Assembly: GCF_017894385.1 (NCBI RefSeq)
Contig: NZ_CP059560.1
Coordinates: forward strand, 496,001 to 560,000
Length of the DNA: 64,000 nucleotides
Origin: Aromatoleum petrolei
Lineage (GTDB): Bacteria; Pseudomonadota; Gammaproteobacteria; Burkholderiales; Rhodocyclaceae
Direction: 5' to 3'
The notes under the pieces are model-generated. The model did not search any database. It saw only the letters and a program-made list of their open reading frames with translations, and was not told where the DNA came from. Shown here one piece after another: positions 34,563 through 44,017 of this stretch (position 1 is its first letter; every line of letters starts with the position of its first letter). The position numbers and the translations under genes were made by a program.

Positions 34563-35900
34563 ATGGCATGGGAATTTTGTACCGACCCGGACTTCCAGAA
34601 GAAGCTCGACTGGATGAAGACTTTTGTTAAGGAGGAGATCGAACCTCTGGAGGTGTTGTGGCCCGAGCTGCACCACGCGAAGCCGTCACCCTGGTTGCGT
34701 CCTGTGATCGACCCCCTCAAGGCGCGGGTGAAGGAGATGGGGCTGTGGGCTACCCACCTGGGGCCAGAGCTGGGCGGCAAGGGCTTCGGCCAGGTCAAGC
34801 TGGCGCTGATGAACGAGATCCTGGGGGCCTACAATTGGGCGCCCACCATTTTCGGTGTGCAGGGCCCCGACACCGGCAATGCCGAAGTGCTGGCCCATTA
34901 CGGCACCGAAGAGCAGAAGGCCAAGTACCTCCAGCCCTTGTTGGAAGGCGAGCTCTTTTCCACCTTTTCCATGACAGAACCGCAGGCCGGGGCTGATCCC
35001 TCGTATCTCAAGACGCGAGCCGTCCGGGATGGTGATGAATGGGTCATCAACGGAGAGAAGTTCTTCGCCTCCAATGCCAGCAATGCCGCTTTCATCGTCT
35101 TGCTCGCGATCACCGACCCCGACGTCAAGGTGACTAAAGGGGCCTCAATGTTCCTGGTCCCGACCGACACGCCGGGATTCGAGATCCTGCGTCAGACCTG
35201 CGTCATGGGCGGTGAGCACGACATGGATACAGAGGCGTGCACCCATCCCCATGTGCGCTTCGACAACGTCCGAGTGCCAGCCGAAAACTTGATCGGCGCA
35301 CCGGGTGAAGGCTTCCTGATCGCGCAGACCCGGCTCTCCGGCGGCCGTATCCACCATGCCATGCGCACCATCGCCATCTGCCAGCGCGCTCTGGATATGA
35401 TGTGCGAGCGCGCACTGTCCCGCAGCTCCTTCGGCAGCCTGATCAGCGAGAAGCAGACAGTGCAGCAGGCGATCGCCGACTCCTACGCTGAGATCCAGCA
35501 GTTTCGCCTTTACGTGCTCTACACGGCATGGCAGATTGACCAGGCCAAGGAATACAACTCGAACATTCGCCGCGATATCGCCCTCTGCAAGACCTTCGCC
35601 TATAAGCTTCACCGGGACGTTGTGGAGCGTGCAGTGCATATTCACGGCGCCTTGGGCTGCTCCAATGAGATGCCCCTCGGCCGTATGTGGATGGAAGCGC
35701 CCACGCAGGGTGTCATGGACGGACCTTACGAAGTACACCAGGCAACGGCGAGCCGTATCATTCTGCGAGACTATCGTCCATCTCCCGGCCTTTGGCCGAC
35801 GGAGTGGCTCCCCGGAAAGGTGGAAGAGGCCAGCAAGAAACACGCGAAAGCGCTGGCGGAACAGGCTGAGTACGAACGGATTCACGGGAGGAAGCGATGA
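34563..35900 (+). CDS. Acyl-CoA dehydrogenase of the ACAD10/11 type
   Basis: A 445-aa dehydrogenase, longer than the usual 380-400. It has FSTFSMTEPQAGADPSYLKT, NGEKFFASNASNAAFIVLLA, and a C-terminal MDGPYEVHQATASRIILRDY that matches the ADGPDEVH signature of ACAD10/11 rather than the EGT motif. AAGGAG precedes the ATG. Directly after the kinase gene, and its TGA overlaps the next SDR start. Inferred role: acting on a phosphorylated hydroxyacyl-CoA made by the kinase. Confidence 0.9.
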   Translation: MAWEFCTDPDFQKKLDWMKTFVKEEIEPLEVLWPELHHAKPSPWLRPVIDPLKARVKEMGLWATHLGPELGGKGFGQVKLALMNEILGAYNWAPTIFGVQGPDTGNAEVLAHYGTEEQKAKYLQPLLEGELFSTFSMTEPQAGADPSYLKTRAVRDGDEWVINGEKFFASNASNAAFIVLLAITDPDVKVTKGASMFLVPTDTPGFEILRQTCVMGGEHDMDTEACTHPHVRFDNVRVPAENLIGAPGEGFLIAQTRLSGGRIHHAMRTIAICQRALDMMCERALSRSSFGSLISEKQTVQQAIADSYAEIQQFRLYVLYTAWQIDQAKEYNSNIRRDIALCKTFAYKLHRDVVERAVHIHGALGCSNEMPLGRMWMEAPTQGVMDGPYEVHQATASRIILRDYRPSPGLWPTEWLPGKVEEASKKHAKALAEQAEYERIHGRKR

Positions 35901-36658
35901 CAGCCGCCGCCAAGCTTTTTGATTTGACCGGAAAGGTTGCGCTGATTACTGGCGGTAGCCGGGGGCTGGGTCGGGCCATGTCCCTGGCCTTCGCTGCAGC
36001 CGGCGCCGATGTGGTGGTCACCAGCCGCAACCTTGAGAGCTGCCAGGCGGTTTGCGCCGAGATCGAAGGCATGGGCCGCCAGGCCCTGCCCTACGCCTGC
36101 CATGCAGGTCATTGGGACGAGCTGGAGGGTTTGGTAGAGGCGGCCTATGCGCGCTTCGGCAAGGTCGACATCCTGGTTAACAATGCCGGCAAGTCGCCTC
36201 TGTTCCCTGGTCTCTCCGATGTGACCGAGGCCATGTGGGAGAGCGTTTTCTCGGTGAACCTGAAGGGGCCGTTCCGCTTATCGGTATTGGTGGGCAATCG
36301 CATGAAGCAGGGCGCGGGCGGCTCCATCATCAATATTTCCAGCATCGGTTCGGAGCGCCCCGAGCCCTTCATTGCCCCCTACTCCGCCGCCAAAGTGGGC
36401 TTGAACGCGATAACCAAGGCGCTAGCGCTGGACCTGGGCCCTAAGGTGCGGGTGAACTGCATTCTGCCGGGCGGTTTCCTCACGGACATCGCCAAGGCCT
36501 GGGACATGGACAAGCTGAACGAGGCGGCAAAAACCTTTGCGCTGCAGCGTTTCGGCCAACCAGACGAGATTGTTGGCACGGCGCTCTATTTCGCTAGCGA
36601 TGCATCGAGCTTCACCACCGGCGCGCTGCTGCGCGTCGATGGTGGTGTTCTTCCTTGA
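35897..36658 (+). CDS. Short-chain dehydrogenase/reductase
   Basis: A 253-aa classical SDR: TGGSRGLG near residue 18, NNAGKSPLFPG, INISSIGS and catalytic YSAAK, ending TTGALLRVDGGVLP. Its ATG overlaps the dehydrogenase stop by 4 bp (ATGA), so it is translationally coupled to the ACAD10/11-type gene. Probably handles the hydroxy/keto step before or after it. Confidence 0.88.
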   Translation: MTAAAKLFDLTGKVALITGGSRGLGRAMSLAFAAAGADVVVTSRNLESCQAVCAEIEGMGRQALPYACHAGHWDELEGLVEAAYARFGKVDILVNNAGKSPLFPGLSDVTEAMWESVFSVNLKGPFRLSVLVGNRMKQGAGGSIINISSIGSERPEPFIAPYSAAKVGLNAITKALALDLGPKVRVNCILPGGFLTDIAKAWDMDKLNEAAKTFALQRFGQPDEIVGTALYFASDASSFTTGALLRVDGGVLP

Positions 36659-36688
36659 TCCGTAGAAGAGAGGAATGAAGGGGATAGC

Positions 36689-37483
36689 ATGAATTTCGAG
36701 GGAAAGAACGCTATTGTCACTGGCGGCGCCCAAGGGCTGGGTTTCGAATGTGCCCGGCGCCTGGCCGCGGCCGGAGCCAGAGTTGTCATTGCCGATCTTA
36801 ATCGGGAAGCCGGCGAACAGGCGGTGGCACAGTTGCATCACCAGGGGGCGCAAGCACTCGCACTTGTTTGCGACGTCGCCAATGCTGAAGCGGTGAACGC
36901 CATGGTGACGGAAACTGTGGCCGCCTGGGGCGGTATCGATGTGTTGATCAACAACGCTGGTGTGCATTGCTCCGAGAATTTTCTTGATACCAGTGAACAG
37001 GAGATCGATCGCCTCTACAGGATCAACGTCAAAGGCACCTTTCTGCCCAGCCAGCACGTCGCCCGTCATATGGTGCAGACGGGGCGGCGTGGCCGCATAG
37101 TCAATATTTCCTCGATTCAAGCTGTCCTTGCCACCTTTCACACAGCTTATGGCATGAGCAAGGCAGCAGTGGGCGGATTGACTCGCTCCATGGCGATATC
37201 TCTCGCACCACACGGAATCCGTGTGAATGCCGTGGGCGCCGGGCCGATGAGGACACCGATGATGGCGGCAGGCCTTGCGGCCAACCCCGCTTTGGAGCAG
37301 GTAATGCTCAATCGGACGCCACTAGGCCGCTTCGCTGATCCCAGCGAGATGGCCAGTGTCGCTTGTTTTCTTGCGAGCGATGATGCGAGTTTCATGACTG
37401 GGCAGACTGTCTATGTCGACGGCGGTCGGCTCGCCCAAAACTTCGCAGTTCCCGTATCGCAACCCACTCACGAGTCACACTGA
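36689..37483 (+). CDS. Short-chain dehydrogenase/reductase
   Basis: A 264-aa classical SDR: TGGAQGLG near residue 11, an acidic ADLNRE that favours NAD, NNAGVHCSEN, VNISSIQA and catalytic YGMSK. The C-terminus extends 15 residues past the usual VDGG end. It lies 30 bp after the previous SDR and 2 bp before the transporter start. Confidence 0.88.
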   Translation: MNFEGKNAIVTGGAQGLGFECARRLAAAGARVVIADLNREAGEQAVAQLHHQGAQALALVCDVANAEAVNAMVTETVAAWGGIDVLINNAGVHCSENFLDTSEQEIDRLYRINVKGTFLPSQHVARHMVQTGRRGRIVNISSIQAVLATFHTAYGMSKAAVGGLTRSMAISLAPHGIRVNAVGAGPMRTPMMAAGLAANPALEQVMLNRTPLGRFADPSEMASVACFLASDDASFMTGQTVYVDGGRLAQNFAVPVSQPTHESH

Positions 37484-37485
37484 TT

Positions 37486-38865
37486 ATGACAATGAGTCAT
37501 TTGGGGGAAGGCGTGGGTATAGACAAGAAGACCCCTTGGCAGGAACGCTCTTGGTATCGTTGGTATGCCTTGGGGTTGCTGACACTGGTCTATGTTCTGC
37601 ACTTCGTGGACCGCACAGTAGTATTTGCGATTCTCGAACCCATCAAGCACGAGTTTGATCTCACCGACACGCAACTCGGCTTCTATTCGGGACTGGTGCA
37701 CTCCCTCCCATATGCCCTCGCCGGCATTCCAATGGGTATGCTCGCGGATCGCGTGAATCGCCGGAACCTCCTTGCCGTGATCATCATCATCTGGAGCGGG
37801 CTTACCGCGCTCAGCGGAGTGGCGCAAAGCTTTCTTTTCCTCGTCGTTGCGCGTCTTTGCGTCGGTGCGGCAGAAGCCGGTGGTACGCCATCCGCCATGT
37901 CGATGCTCGCAGACTTGTTCTCGCTGCGGCGGCGTTCGACGGCGATGGGGATCTACATGCTAGGGACACCACTCGGCATAACAGTCGGCTATCTCTTGGG
38001 GGGCCTTGTCGCCGCCCAGTTCGACTGGCGCATGGTGTTCTTCATTGCCGGTGTTCCAGGCATAGTGCTTAGTCTGCTACTGCTTCTTACTCTGCGCGAA
38101 CCGGTGCGTCAGGAGCTCATAACGCTGGACAAACCGCGGGGCCACGCGGATTTCAGCCCTCTTGTGACCCTGCGTTTCATGGCACGAAGCCCAGCGCTGT
38201 TGTTCGTTGTCGCAGGCGTGGTGTGGGGCACTTTTGCCAGCGGAACCGTTCTCGCATGGGTGGCCCCCTTCCTAATGCGATCGCACGGCTTCTCGGTGGC
38301 CGAGGCCGGCTTGGCGATCGCTCTTGGCTATGGCCTCGCCGGCGCATTGGGCACGGTGATCGGCGGGATCCTGGCAGACCGTCTTGGCGCAAGGGATGTG
38401 CGCTGGATCCCCGGGTTGAACGCGATCACGTCTCTGATCATAGTTGCCGCTGGCGCCGCGATGCTGCTGGTGCAGGACAGTTTCTGGTGCATTGTCTTTC
38501 TAATGCTTTTCGGCATCGGCGTGTCGATGCAATACGGGCCGGGTCACGGATTGTTCCAAAGTTTGCTTGGCGCCGAGATGCGGGGCAGAGGCACCGCAAT
38601 CCTGTTTATTTTGATCGCGCTGATCGGTGCAGGCCTCGGGCCGCAGTTCACCGGTCTTCTCAGCGATTATTGGGCTGCGTCTTTCGGGGTGGATTCTCTC
38701 CGTTACGCCATGTTGACCGGAGCTGCTTCCGGCCTGCTGACGGCAATTTTCTTTCTCGCCGCCATGCGTCATGTGCGCGAGGGCATCAACGAAGCGGGTA
38801 GGAACCGTGATTTGATGAAGCCGGCATCGCAAGCGAAGGGTCATTTTGAAGCCGACCGTGGCTGA
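37486..38865 (+). CDS. MFS transporter (spinster-like)
   Basis: A 459-aa inner-membrane protein with about twelve hydrophobic helices. The opening WYRWYALGLLTLVYVLHFVDR and LGFYSGLVHSLPYALAGIPMGMLADRVNRR are typical of the spinster-like MFS group found next to aromatic, steroid and other catabolic genes. Last gene of the 30.5-38.9 kb operon, so it probably imports the substrate activated by the ligase. IS debris starts soon after the stop. Confidence 0.88.
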   Translation: MTMSHLGEGVGIDKKTPWQERSWYRWYALGLLTLVYVLHFVDRTVVFAILEPIKHEFDLTDTQLGFYSGLVHSLPYALAGIPMGMLADRVNRRNLLAVIIIIWSGLTALSGVAQSFLFLVVARLCVGAAEAGGTPSAMSMLADLFSLRRRSTAMGIYMLGTPLGITVGYLLGGLVAAQFDWRMVFFIAGVPGIVLSLLLLLTLREPVRQELITLDKPRGHADFSPLVTLRFMARSPALLFVVAGVVWGTFASGTVLAWVAPFLMRSHGFSVAEAGLAIALGYGLAGALGTVIGGILADRLGARDVRWIPGLNAITSLIIVAAGAAMLLVQDSFWCIVFLMLFGIGVSMQYGPGHGLFQSLLGAEMRGRGTAILFILIALIGAGLGPQFTGLLSDYWAASFGVDSLRYAMLTGAASGLLTAIFFLAAMRHVREGINEAGRNRDLMKPASQAKGHFEADRG

Positions 38866-39066
38866 CGCCGATCGGCCAACAAGCCATCGCACTGATCGAG
38901 CCGGACTTTGAGGCCCGGTTCGCCTCGATCGGTGCTTCCAGCGTCAAGGCAATGGACGGCGCGCGGGGCCAGGCCCGCTCAAGGCGGTGTACTTCTGGCC
39001 GGTCTAGGGCAACCTACCCCGATTCTCCGGACACATTGCATGGCAACATGTGTCTAGGAGGAATCG

Positions 39067-39843
39067 ATGCGGACCGGAAGGAAGTTCGCGGACGCGGTCA
39101 AGCGCGAGGCGATTGGCAACGCAGCCGGGCATGACGGCGACAGCGGCGGCCCGAGATCTGGGCCTCGAGCGCAGCGTGCTGCGCCGATGGGTGTTGAATG
39201 CGGAAGGAGGTCGCACCGATTTGACGCCTGGCAGGTCTCTGAAGAGCGACAGCCAAGCCGAATTTGAGCAACTGCGGCGCGAACTGGCGCGAGTGAAGAT
39301 GGAGCGCGATGTTTTTAGATAAGCGCTCGGCTACTTCGCGAAGGACCCGACGTGAAGTTCGGCTTCGTTGCCAAACACCGGCCGGTGTGGCCAATTCGGG
39401 TTCTGTGTGAAGTGCTCGGGATTTTCCGCAGCGGTTTTTACCAATGGTTCAATAGGCGGCCAAGCCTGCGTACCCGCGCCAACGAGAAGCCCGCGGGGCT
39501 GATTCGGCAAAGCTTCGAAGCGAGCGATCGGACCTACGGTAGCCGACGCGTTTGGCACGACGTACTTGCCAGGGGCGAGCACTACGGCATTCATCGCGTT
39601 GCTCGCTTGATGAGGGCGGCCGGGCTGGCTGCGCGCAAGAAGCGTCGTCGCTCACCCAACGTTGCGGGGCTGCGGCCCCAACACAGCATTGCACCGAAGC
39701 TACTTCAGCGAGAGTTCGAGGCGGATGCGCCGAACAAGAAGTGGCTGGCCGACTTCACGTACCTATGGACCGACGAAGGCTCGCTATACATTGCCGTTGT
39801 GCCGGATCTGTACTCGCGAACAATTGTCGGCTGGACTCGGCCA
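39067..39843 (+). mobile_element. Truncated IS3-family element (orfA frameshifted, orfB cut)
   Basis: OrfA starts MRTGRKFADAVKREAIGNAA, then continues in another frame as ARDLGLERSVLRRWVLNAEG and ends VKMERDVFR, the IS3 orfA pattern. The bases after its stop still read ALGYFAKDPT. OrfB (from 39352) has MKFGFVAKHRPVWPIRVLCE, HRVARLMRAAGLAARKKRR and APNKKWLADFTYLWTDEGSL (first DDE Asp), and stops matching after DLYSRTIVGW near 39843. The last two catalytic residues are missing, so it cannot transpose by itself. Bases 38870-39066 and 39844-39960 hold no recognisable gene. Confidence 0.85.
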
Positions 39844-39960
39844 GGAACCGGCTTGTCGCGTCGACGAATCCACGCCGCGATGCCGGAAACAGCTCTTCGC
39901 CAGCCATCCATTGCGGTCGCCTTTCCCTACCCTTCGGACGTAGACAACGACGCCGGGGAG

Positions 39961-40917
39961 TTACCGGTTACGCTTCGCCTCGGCGAGAACCTCGGCAAAG
40001 GCCGGGTTGACGGAGGCAATGGCAGCGGACAGGCGAGCGCCGGAGCGGTCGGAGGAGGCAGGTATGGCGTAACCGGTTTCGTCCAGGATGTGGTTCATCT
40101 CTGCAAGAACCGCTTCCGGTGTCATGGTCTCCGCGCGGAACACGGTGCCCGGTGTCTCGCCGACGAAAACGCGGGTGACCAAGCCGCCGCCGCAGTGGAA
40201 CATCTCGCCGTTCACCGGGCAATCGGCATGCGCAAGCACGGCGACCAGGTTGCTGACGAATATGGGCGGCGCAAAGTCGGCCATGACGGAGGGCATGCCC
40301 ATGGCCTGGGACGTACCGGTCCAGGCCACGGGCCCCACCAGGTTAACCTTTATGCCGAGAGCCTCGCCTTCGGTCGCCAGCACTTTGGTGAGACCCATCA
40401 GGGCCGATTTGGCGACGCTGTAGGCTTGATCCTTGCGTCGACCGAAGAAACCGGCCCCGGACCCGGTAATGACGACCCGGCCATAGCCTTGGGCGACCAT
40501 GAGTCGCCAAGCGGCATGGGCAACGTTCCAGCCGCCCAAGGCATTGACCCGCATGATCCGCTCCAGATCCTCTGCCCTGGCATCGATGAAGGAGCCCAGC
40601 TCGGCAAACGTGCTCGCGTTGTGGATGATCGCGTCCAGACGGCCGAAGCGCTCGCCGACGGCGTCCACCATCGCCCGTACCTGTGCAGCGTCGCCGACAT
40701 CGCAGCAGGCGGCCATCGCATTGCCTCCGGCGGCATGGATCTGCGCGACCACCGCATCAGCGGGGGCCGGGTCATTGCCGTTTTCGCCGCGTAAGCCCCC
40801 GCCGTAGTCATTCACCACGATCTTTGCGCCGCGGTCGGCAAGGAAAAGGGCGTGCTGGCGGCCGATGCCGCGGCCGGCGCCGGTGATGAGCACGACCTGA
40901 TCGTCGAATCTAAGCAT
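39961..40917 (-). CDS. Short-chain dehydrogenase, MFE-2-like
   Basis: A 318-aa SDR with TGAGRGIG near residue 13 and the VVNDYGGG patch, with an insertion (RGENGNDPAP) typical of MFE-2-type 3-hydroxyacyl-CoA dehydrogenases. It also has HNAS, VVITGSGAG and catalytic YSVAK. The 70-residue C-terminal tail beyond the Rossmann core also fits. AAGGAGA precedes the ATG. Probably oxidises a hydroxyacyl-CoA of a bulky acid. Confidence 0.87.
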   Translation of the reverse strand: MLRFDDQVVLITGAGRGIGRQHALFLADRGAKIVVNDYGGGLRGENGNDPAPADAVVAQIHAAGGNAMAACCDVGDAAQVRAMVDAVGERFGRLDAIIHNASTFAELGSFIDARAEDLERIMRVNALGGWNVAHAAWRLMVAQGYGRVVITGSGAGFFGRRKDQAYSVAKSALMGLTKVLATEGEALGIKVNLVGPVAWTGTSQAMGMPSVMADFAPPIFVSNLVAVLAHADCPVNGEMFHCGGGLVTRVFVGETPGTVFRAETMTPEAVLAEMNHILDETGYAIPASSDRSGARLSAAIASVNPAFAEVLAEAKRNR

Positions 40918-40941
40918 GGCTTCTCCTTGAATGAGGGGTAA

Positions 40942-41030
40942 TCAGTGGAAGAAAATCGTGTAACCACCATCTATGGCGATGGTCTGGCCGTTGATGTAGC
41001 CGCCGGACGGAGAGGCAGCGGGCTCATGGA
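40942..41030 (-). pseudogene. Truncated SDR 3' end
   Basis: The minus strand reads SPSGGYINGQTIAIDGGYTI followed by FFH and a stop, nearly the same as the last residues of the SDR at 10917-11690 (SPSGGYINGQTIAVDGGHTV). Upstream of this the match ends abruptly before the MmgE/PrpD stop. A leftover from duplication or deletion. Confidence 0.8.
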
Positions 41031-41075
41031 ACTGGGCAGCCACACTTCCCTCGACAGAGACTTCCTTTCCCTCAG

Positions 41076-42464
41076 CTACGAGCGAATTCCTTTCCGGACG
41101 TCGAGGGCATCGCCCAGTTCCCGCATGTCCTTCACGGTTTCCAGGTGCGTCACCGAGTCCACGATCCTGTCGGCGCGGGCGCGGCCGAGATGCGGCTCTA
41201 CGCAATCGAGGAACTTCTCGACAAGGTCGTCCCAGCTCATCGGGTTCTTCGGATGCCCCTTGGGGAACTCGACAGTGCGGGACAAGCGTGTTCCATTGCG
41301 CAGCGCGATCGTTACCGTCTGCTTCAGGAGGTTCCCCGGCGCATCGTCGGGCATGTGCACATAAGTGACGCGCTTCAAGAGATCCTGCGCCTGGGGTCGC
41401 GCCACCATTTCGTCAGTATAGGTTTCCAGCGAAATCCGCCGATCCAGCAGCGCGGCCGCCAATGAATATTCCATGCTGAACTTCCCTTCGAAACCCGTCG
41501 TCGGCCGATGGCAGTGCAACAGTAGCTCGTCGACGTACTTCCTCGTTTCCGTCACGATGCCTTCCACATCGGTCGCGTCGATATCGTGGTCTCTCGCCAA
41601 GCCGAGCACGGCTTCGATACTGGTATGCGTGGCCCCGCACGCGGGGTAGAGCTTGGGGCACAACGGCCCGGTCTCCTCCTGCATATCGGCGACCGCCCAG
41701 TAGGATCCTAGATCCTTGACGAGCGCCGCGACATCGGGCGTCTCGCCGGCACGCACATGGGCAAGCCCGTGCGGATGCGTTTCGAAGACAGTCTCGTGCG
41801 CCGTTAGGCCGCACTGCGCCAGCAGAGCTGCTTGCACTCCATTCATCGCGCCGTAGCCTTCCTGATAGGACGTGGCATGGGTGCCATGGGAAAGCGTCAA
41901 GCCGAAGCTGCCGCAGCTGGCGATGCCGAATGCGCATCGCATCTGTGCGTCATTGAGCTTCAGAGCGCGGCCTGCAATTGCAGCGCTGGCAAAGCTGCCG
42001 TTCGCAAGCGACATATCGGCGCCGCGGAAGAATGCCGCGTCACCGCCGGCCTTATGAGCGCGCAGGCCAATCTCGTGGGCAACGAGGAAAGCGGCGATCG
42101 CATCTTGCCCGGACATCGGCACGATGTCCGCCATTACGAACAGGGCGGGCACCAGCACCGCTGACGGATGACCCTTCCAGCCGGTACAAACGTCGTCCAG
42201 ATCCAATGCGCGTGCGGACGTTCCATTGAGCAGCGCGGCATAGGGCGGCGACGTATCGAATGCATGCCCCCAGACGCGAGCGGCGGGCTTCCCGCCCATC
42301 TCTTTGACATAGTCGACCAGAATGCGGGTCGGTGGCTCCACCGCCCCCGCCACCGCCACGCCGAGGGTATCGAGAATGCTACCCTTGGCGATCCGAATCG
42401 CTTCGACGGGCAGATGTTCGTAGCGAGTCGTCAGCACGAACTTGGCCAATTCCGCTGTGCTCAT
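41076..42464 (-). CDS. MmgE/PrpD family protein
   Basis: A 462-aa protein of the 2-methylcitrate dehydratase/cis-aconitate decarboxylase-like family: IRIAKGSILDTLGVAVAGA, LNGTSARALDLDDVCTGWKGHPSA, FGLTLSHGTHATSYQEGYGA, and LYPACGATHTSIEAVLGLAR in the middle. These enzymes dehydrate or isomerise small polyacids, but many members in catabolic clusters are uncharacterised. GGGAG lies 8 bp before the ATG. No operator clearly precedes it (CCAAT-TGT-GTTCA at 42483 is too weak). Confidence 0.88.
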   Translation of the reverse strand: MSTAELAKFVLTTRYEHLPVEAIRIAKGSILDTLGVAVAGAVEPPTRILVDYVKEMGGKPAARVWGHAFDTSPPYAALLNGTSARALDLDDVCTGWKGHPSAVLVPALFVMADIVPMSGQDAIAAFLVAHEIGLRAHKAGGDAAFFRGADMSLANGSFASAAIAGRALKLNDAQMRCAFGIASCGSFGLTLSHGTHATSYQEGYGAMNGVQAALLAQCGLTAHETVFETHPHGLAHVRAGETPDVAALVKDLGSYWAVADMQEETGPLCPKLYPACGATHTSIEAVLGLARDHDIDATDVEGIVTETRKYVDELLLHCHRPTTGFEGKFSMEYSLAAALLDRRISLETYTDEMVARPQAQDLLKRVTYVHMPDDAPGNLLKQTVTIALRNGTRLSRTVEFPKGHPKNPMSWDDLVEKFLDCVEPHLGRARADRIVDSVTHLETVKDMRELGDALDVRKGIRS

Positions 42465-42532
42465 GATCGGGTCTCCCTACACCCAATTGTGTTCAATTCG
42501 GCACCATATTCCCGGCAAACCGCCCTTGCGGC

Positions 42533-42753
42533 CTAGCCGGAGATCAAAGTTCCGAGTTCGTCATAGCGTTCTGCAGCCATCAAGTCCACATAGCGCCACG
42601 ACGGCTCGAATGAGGGCCTGTTGCGCGTAGTGACCGCAGGCGGAGCTGCGTCGACGGCAGAATTGACACTTCGGAGAATGCAGTCGCGGACAGCGCAATC
42701 GATAACGCTAAGACGGCCCGATGCACGGCCTCCATTGCGACATGACTGCGCAT
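42533..42753 (-). pseudogene. Frameshifted small secreted protein, SnoaL/NTF2-like tail
   Basis: From ATG 42753, with AGAGGGG upstream, a 57-codon frame encodes a signal-peptide-like start (MRSHVAMEAVHRAVLALSIA, then LSATAFS). The second reading frame carries coding-like sequence FEPSWRYVDLMAAERYDELG ending TLISG and TAG at 42533, resembling the first helices of SnoaL/ketosteroid-isomerase-like domains (RYVDLVAAERYDEL). A single frameshift would join them, and the domain is then cut short. Confidence 0.4.
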
Positions 42754-42786
42754 TTTTCCCCTCTGGATTTCAGTTCATAGAACCGA

Positions 42787-43968
42787 TCAGACGGAGAGCA
42801 GGGTGACCACGCAGGCACCACCCAGGCCCACGTTATGCTGGAGACCCACTTTCGCGCCTGTCACCTGCCGCTCGCCACACTCGCCTCGGAGTTGGCTGAC
42901 CAGTTCGGAGATTTGCGCCAGGCCGGTGGCGCCCAGCGGATGGCCTTTGGAGAGGAGACCGCCGGAAGGGTTGACGACGAGCCGGCCACCGTAGGTGTTG
43001 TCTCCATCCAGGATGAATTTTTCCGAGCCACCTTCGGGCACCAAACCCAGCGCTTCCTGGGAGATCACTTCGTTGGCGGTGAAGCAATCGTGCAATTCCA
43101 CCACGTTCACGTCCCCGGGCCCTATGCCCGCCATCTTGTAGGCGCGCTCGGAAGCCTTGCGGGTCATATCGTAGCCCACCAATGTCATCATGCTCTTGGC
43201 GTCAAGGAATGACTGGCCGTCCGTCGCAAGGCCTTGGCCGGCGATTGTGACAGTGCGCTTGAGGCCCTTGCTTTTCGCATAGTCTGCGGAGACGACGATG
43301 GCTGCGGCAGCGCCGCAGGTGGGCGGGCAGCATTGCAGGCGAGTGATGGGGCCAAAAAAACTAGGGGAAGCGAGTACGTCGTCCAGCGTGATCGGCTCGC
43401 GGAACACGGCCAAGGGGTTCAGCTTGGCGTGGCGCCGAGCCTTGACCGAGATCTGAGCAAAGGTCTCGTTTTTCATTCCGTACTTACGCTGGTATTCAAC
43501 CCCGGCGCCCCCGAAGAGCTGGGCAGCCATGGGCACATTGTCGAAGCGACCCTGAATGGCCTCGGCTTCCCGTTCCAGGACGAAGGAAGGCGCTTTGCGG
43601 TCGGTCCAGCCGCCAGCAGGCACCCCCGGCAGCATCATCTCGAAGCCTACCGCCAAGGCGACATCCACCGCGCCGGCCTCGATGGCCTGGCGGGCCAGGA
43701 ACAGGGCACTCGAGCCGGTCGCGCAGTTGTTGTTCACGTTGATGATGGGCACGCTGGTCAGGCCCACCCGATAGAGGCCCGCCTGGCCGGAGCAGGAGTC
43801 GCCGAAGACATATCCGGCGTAGGCCTGCCCCACCTCGCTGTAGTCGATCCCGGCGTCAGCCAGGGCCAACCGCACCGCCTCCTCGGCCATCTCGTCGTAG
43901 GACTTGCTCTTTCCCGGCTTGGAGAAGGGAATCATGCCCACGCCCGCGATCACTGTCTTCGCACTCAT
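42787..43968 (-). CDS. SCP-x type thiolase / lipid-transfer protein thiolase
   Basis: A 393-aa thiolase-superfamily protein of the sterol-carrier-protein-x branch: NVNNNCATGSSALFLARQAI with the nucleophile Cys near residue 84, VVELHDCFTANEV, and LLSKGHPLGATGLAQI. Members cleave branched or sterol side-chain 3-keto-CoAs, or act as aldolases in steroid side-chain loss. AAGGAG is 7 bp before the ATG. Divergent from the amidohydrolase gene; an operator-like palindrome lies 50 bp upstream. Confidence 0.9.
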   Translation of the reverse strand: MSAKTVIAGVGMIPFSKPGKSKSYDEMAEEAVRLALADAGIDYSEVGQAYAGYVFGDSCSGQAGLYRVGLTSVPIINVNNNCATGSSALFLARQAIEAGAVDVALAVGFEMMLPGVPAGGWTDRKAPSFVLEREAEAIQGRFDNVPMAAQLFGGAGVEYQRKYGMKNETFAQISVKARRHAKLNPLAVFREPITLDDVLASPSFFGPITRLQCCPPTCGAAAAIVVSADYAKSKGLKRTVTIAGQGLATDGQSFLDAKSMMTLVGYDMTRKASERAYKMAGIGPGDVNVVELHDCFTANEVISQEALGLVPEGGSEKFILDGDNTYGGRLVVNPSGGLLSKGHPLGATGLAQISELVSQLRGECGERQVTGAKVGLQHNVGLGGACVVTLLSV

Positions 43969-44017
43969 GCTGCCGCTCCTTGGAATTCGAAACTGATAGA
44001 TAAGAAGTGCGTATTTC

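Noticed and set aside
39352..40794. 480-aa frame starting as IS3 transposase
   Set aside because: Only the first 164 or so codons are transposase; after about 39843 it runs antisense through the SDR gene at 39961-40917. Not a real fusion.
42483..42495. CCAAT-TGT-GTTCA as an operator for the MmgE/PrpD gene
   Set aside because: Only one half-site matches; too weak against chance.
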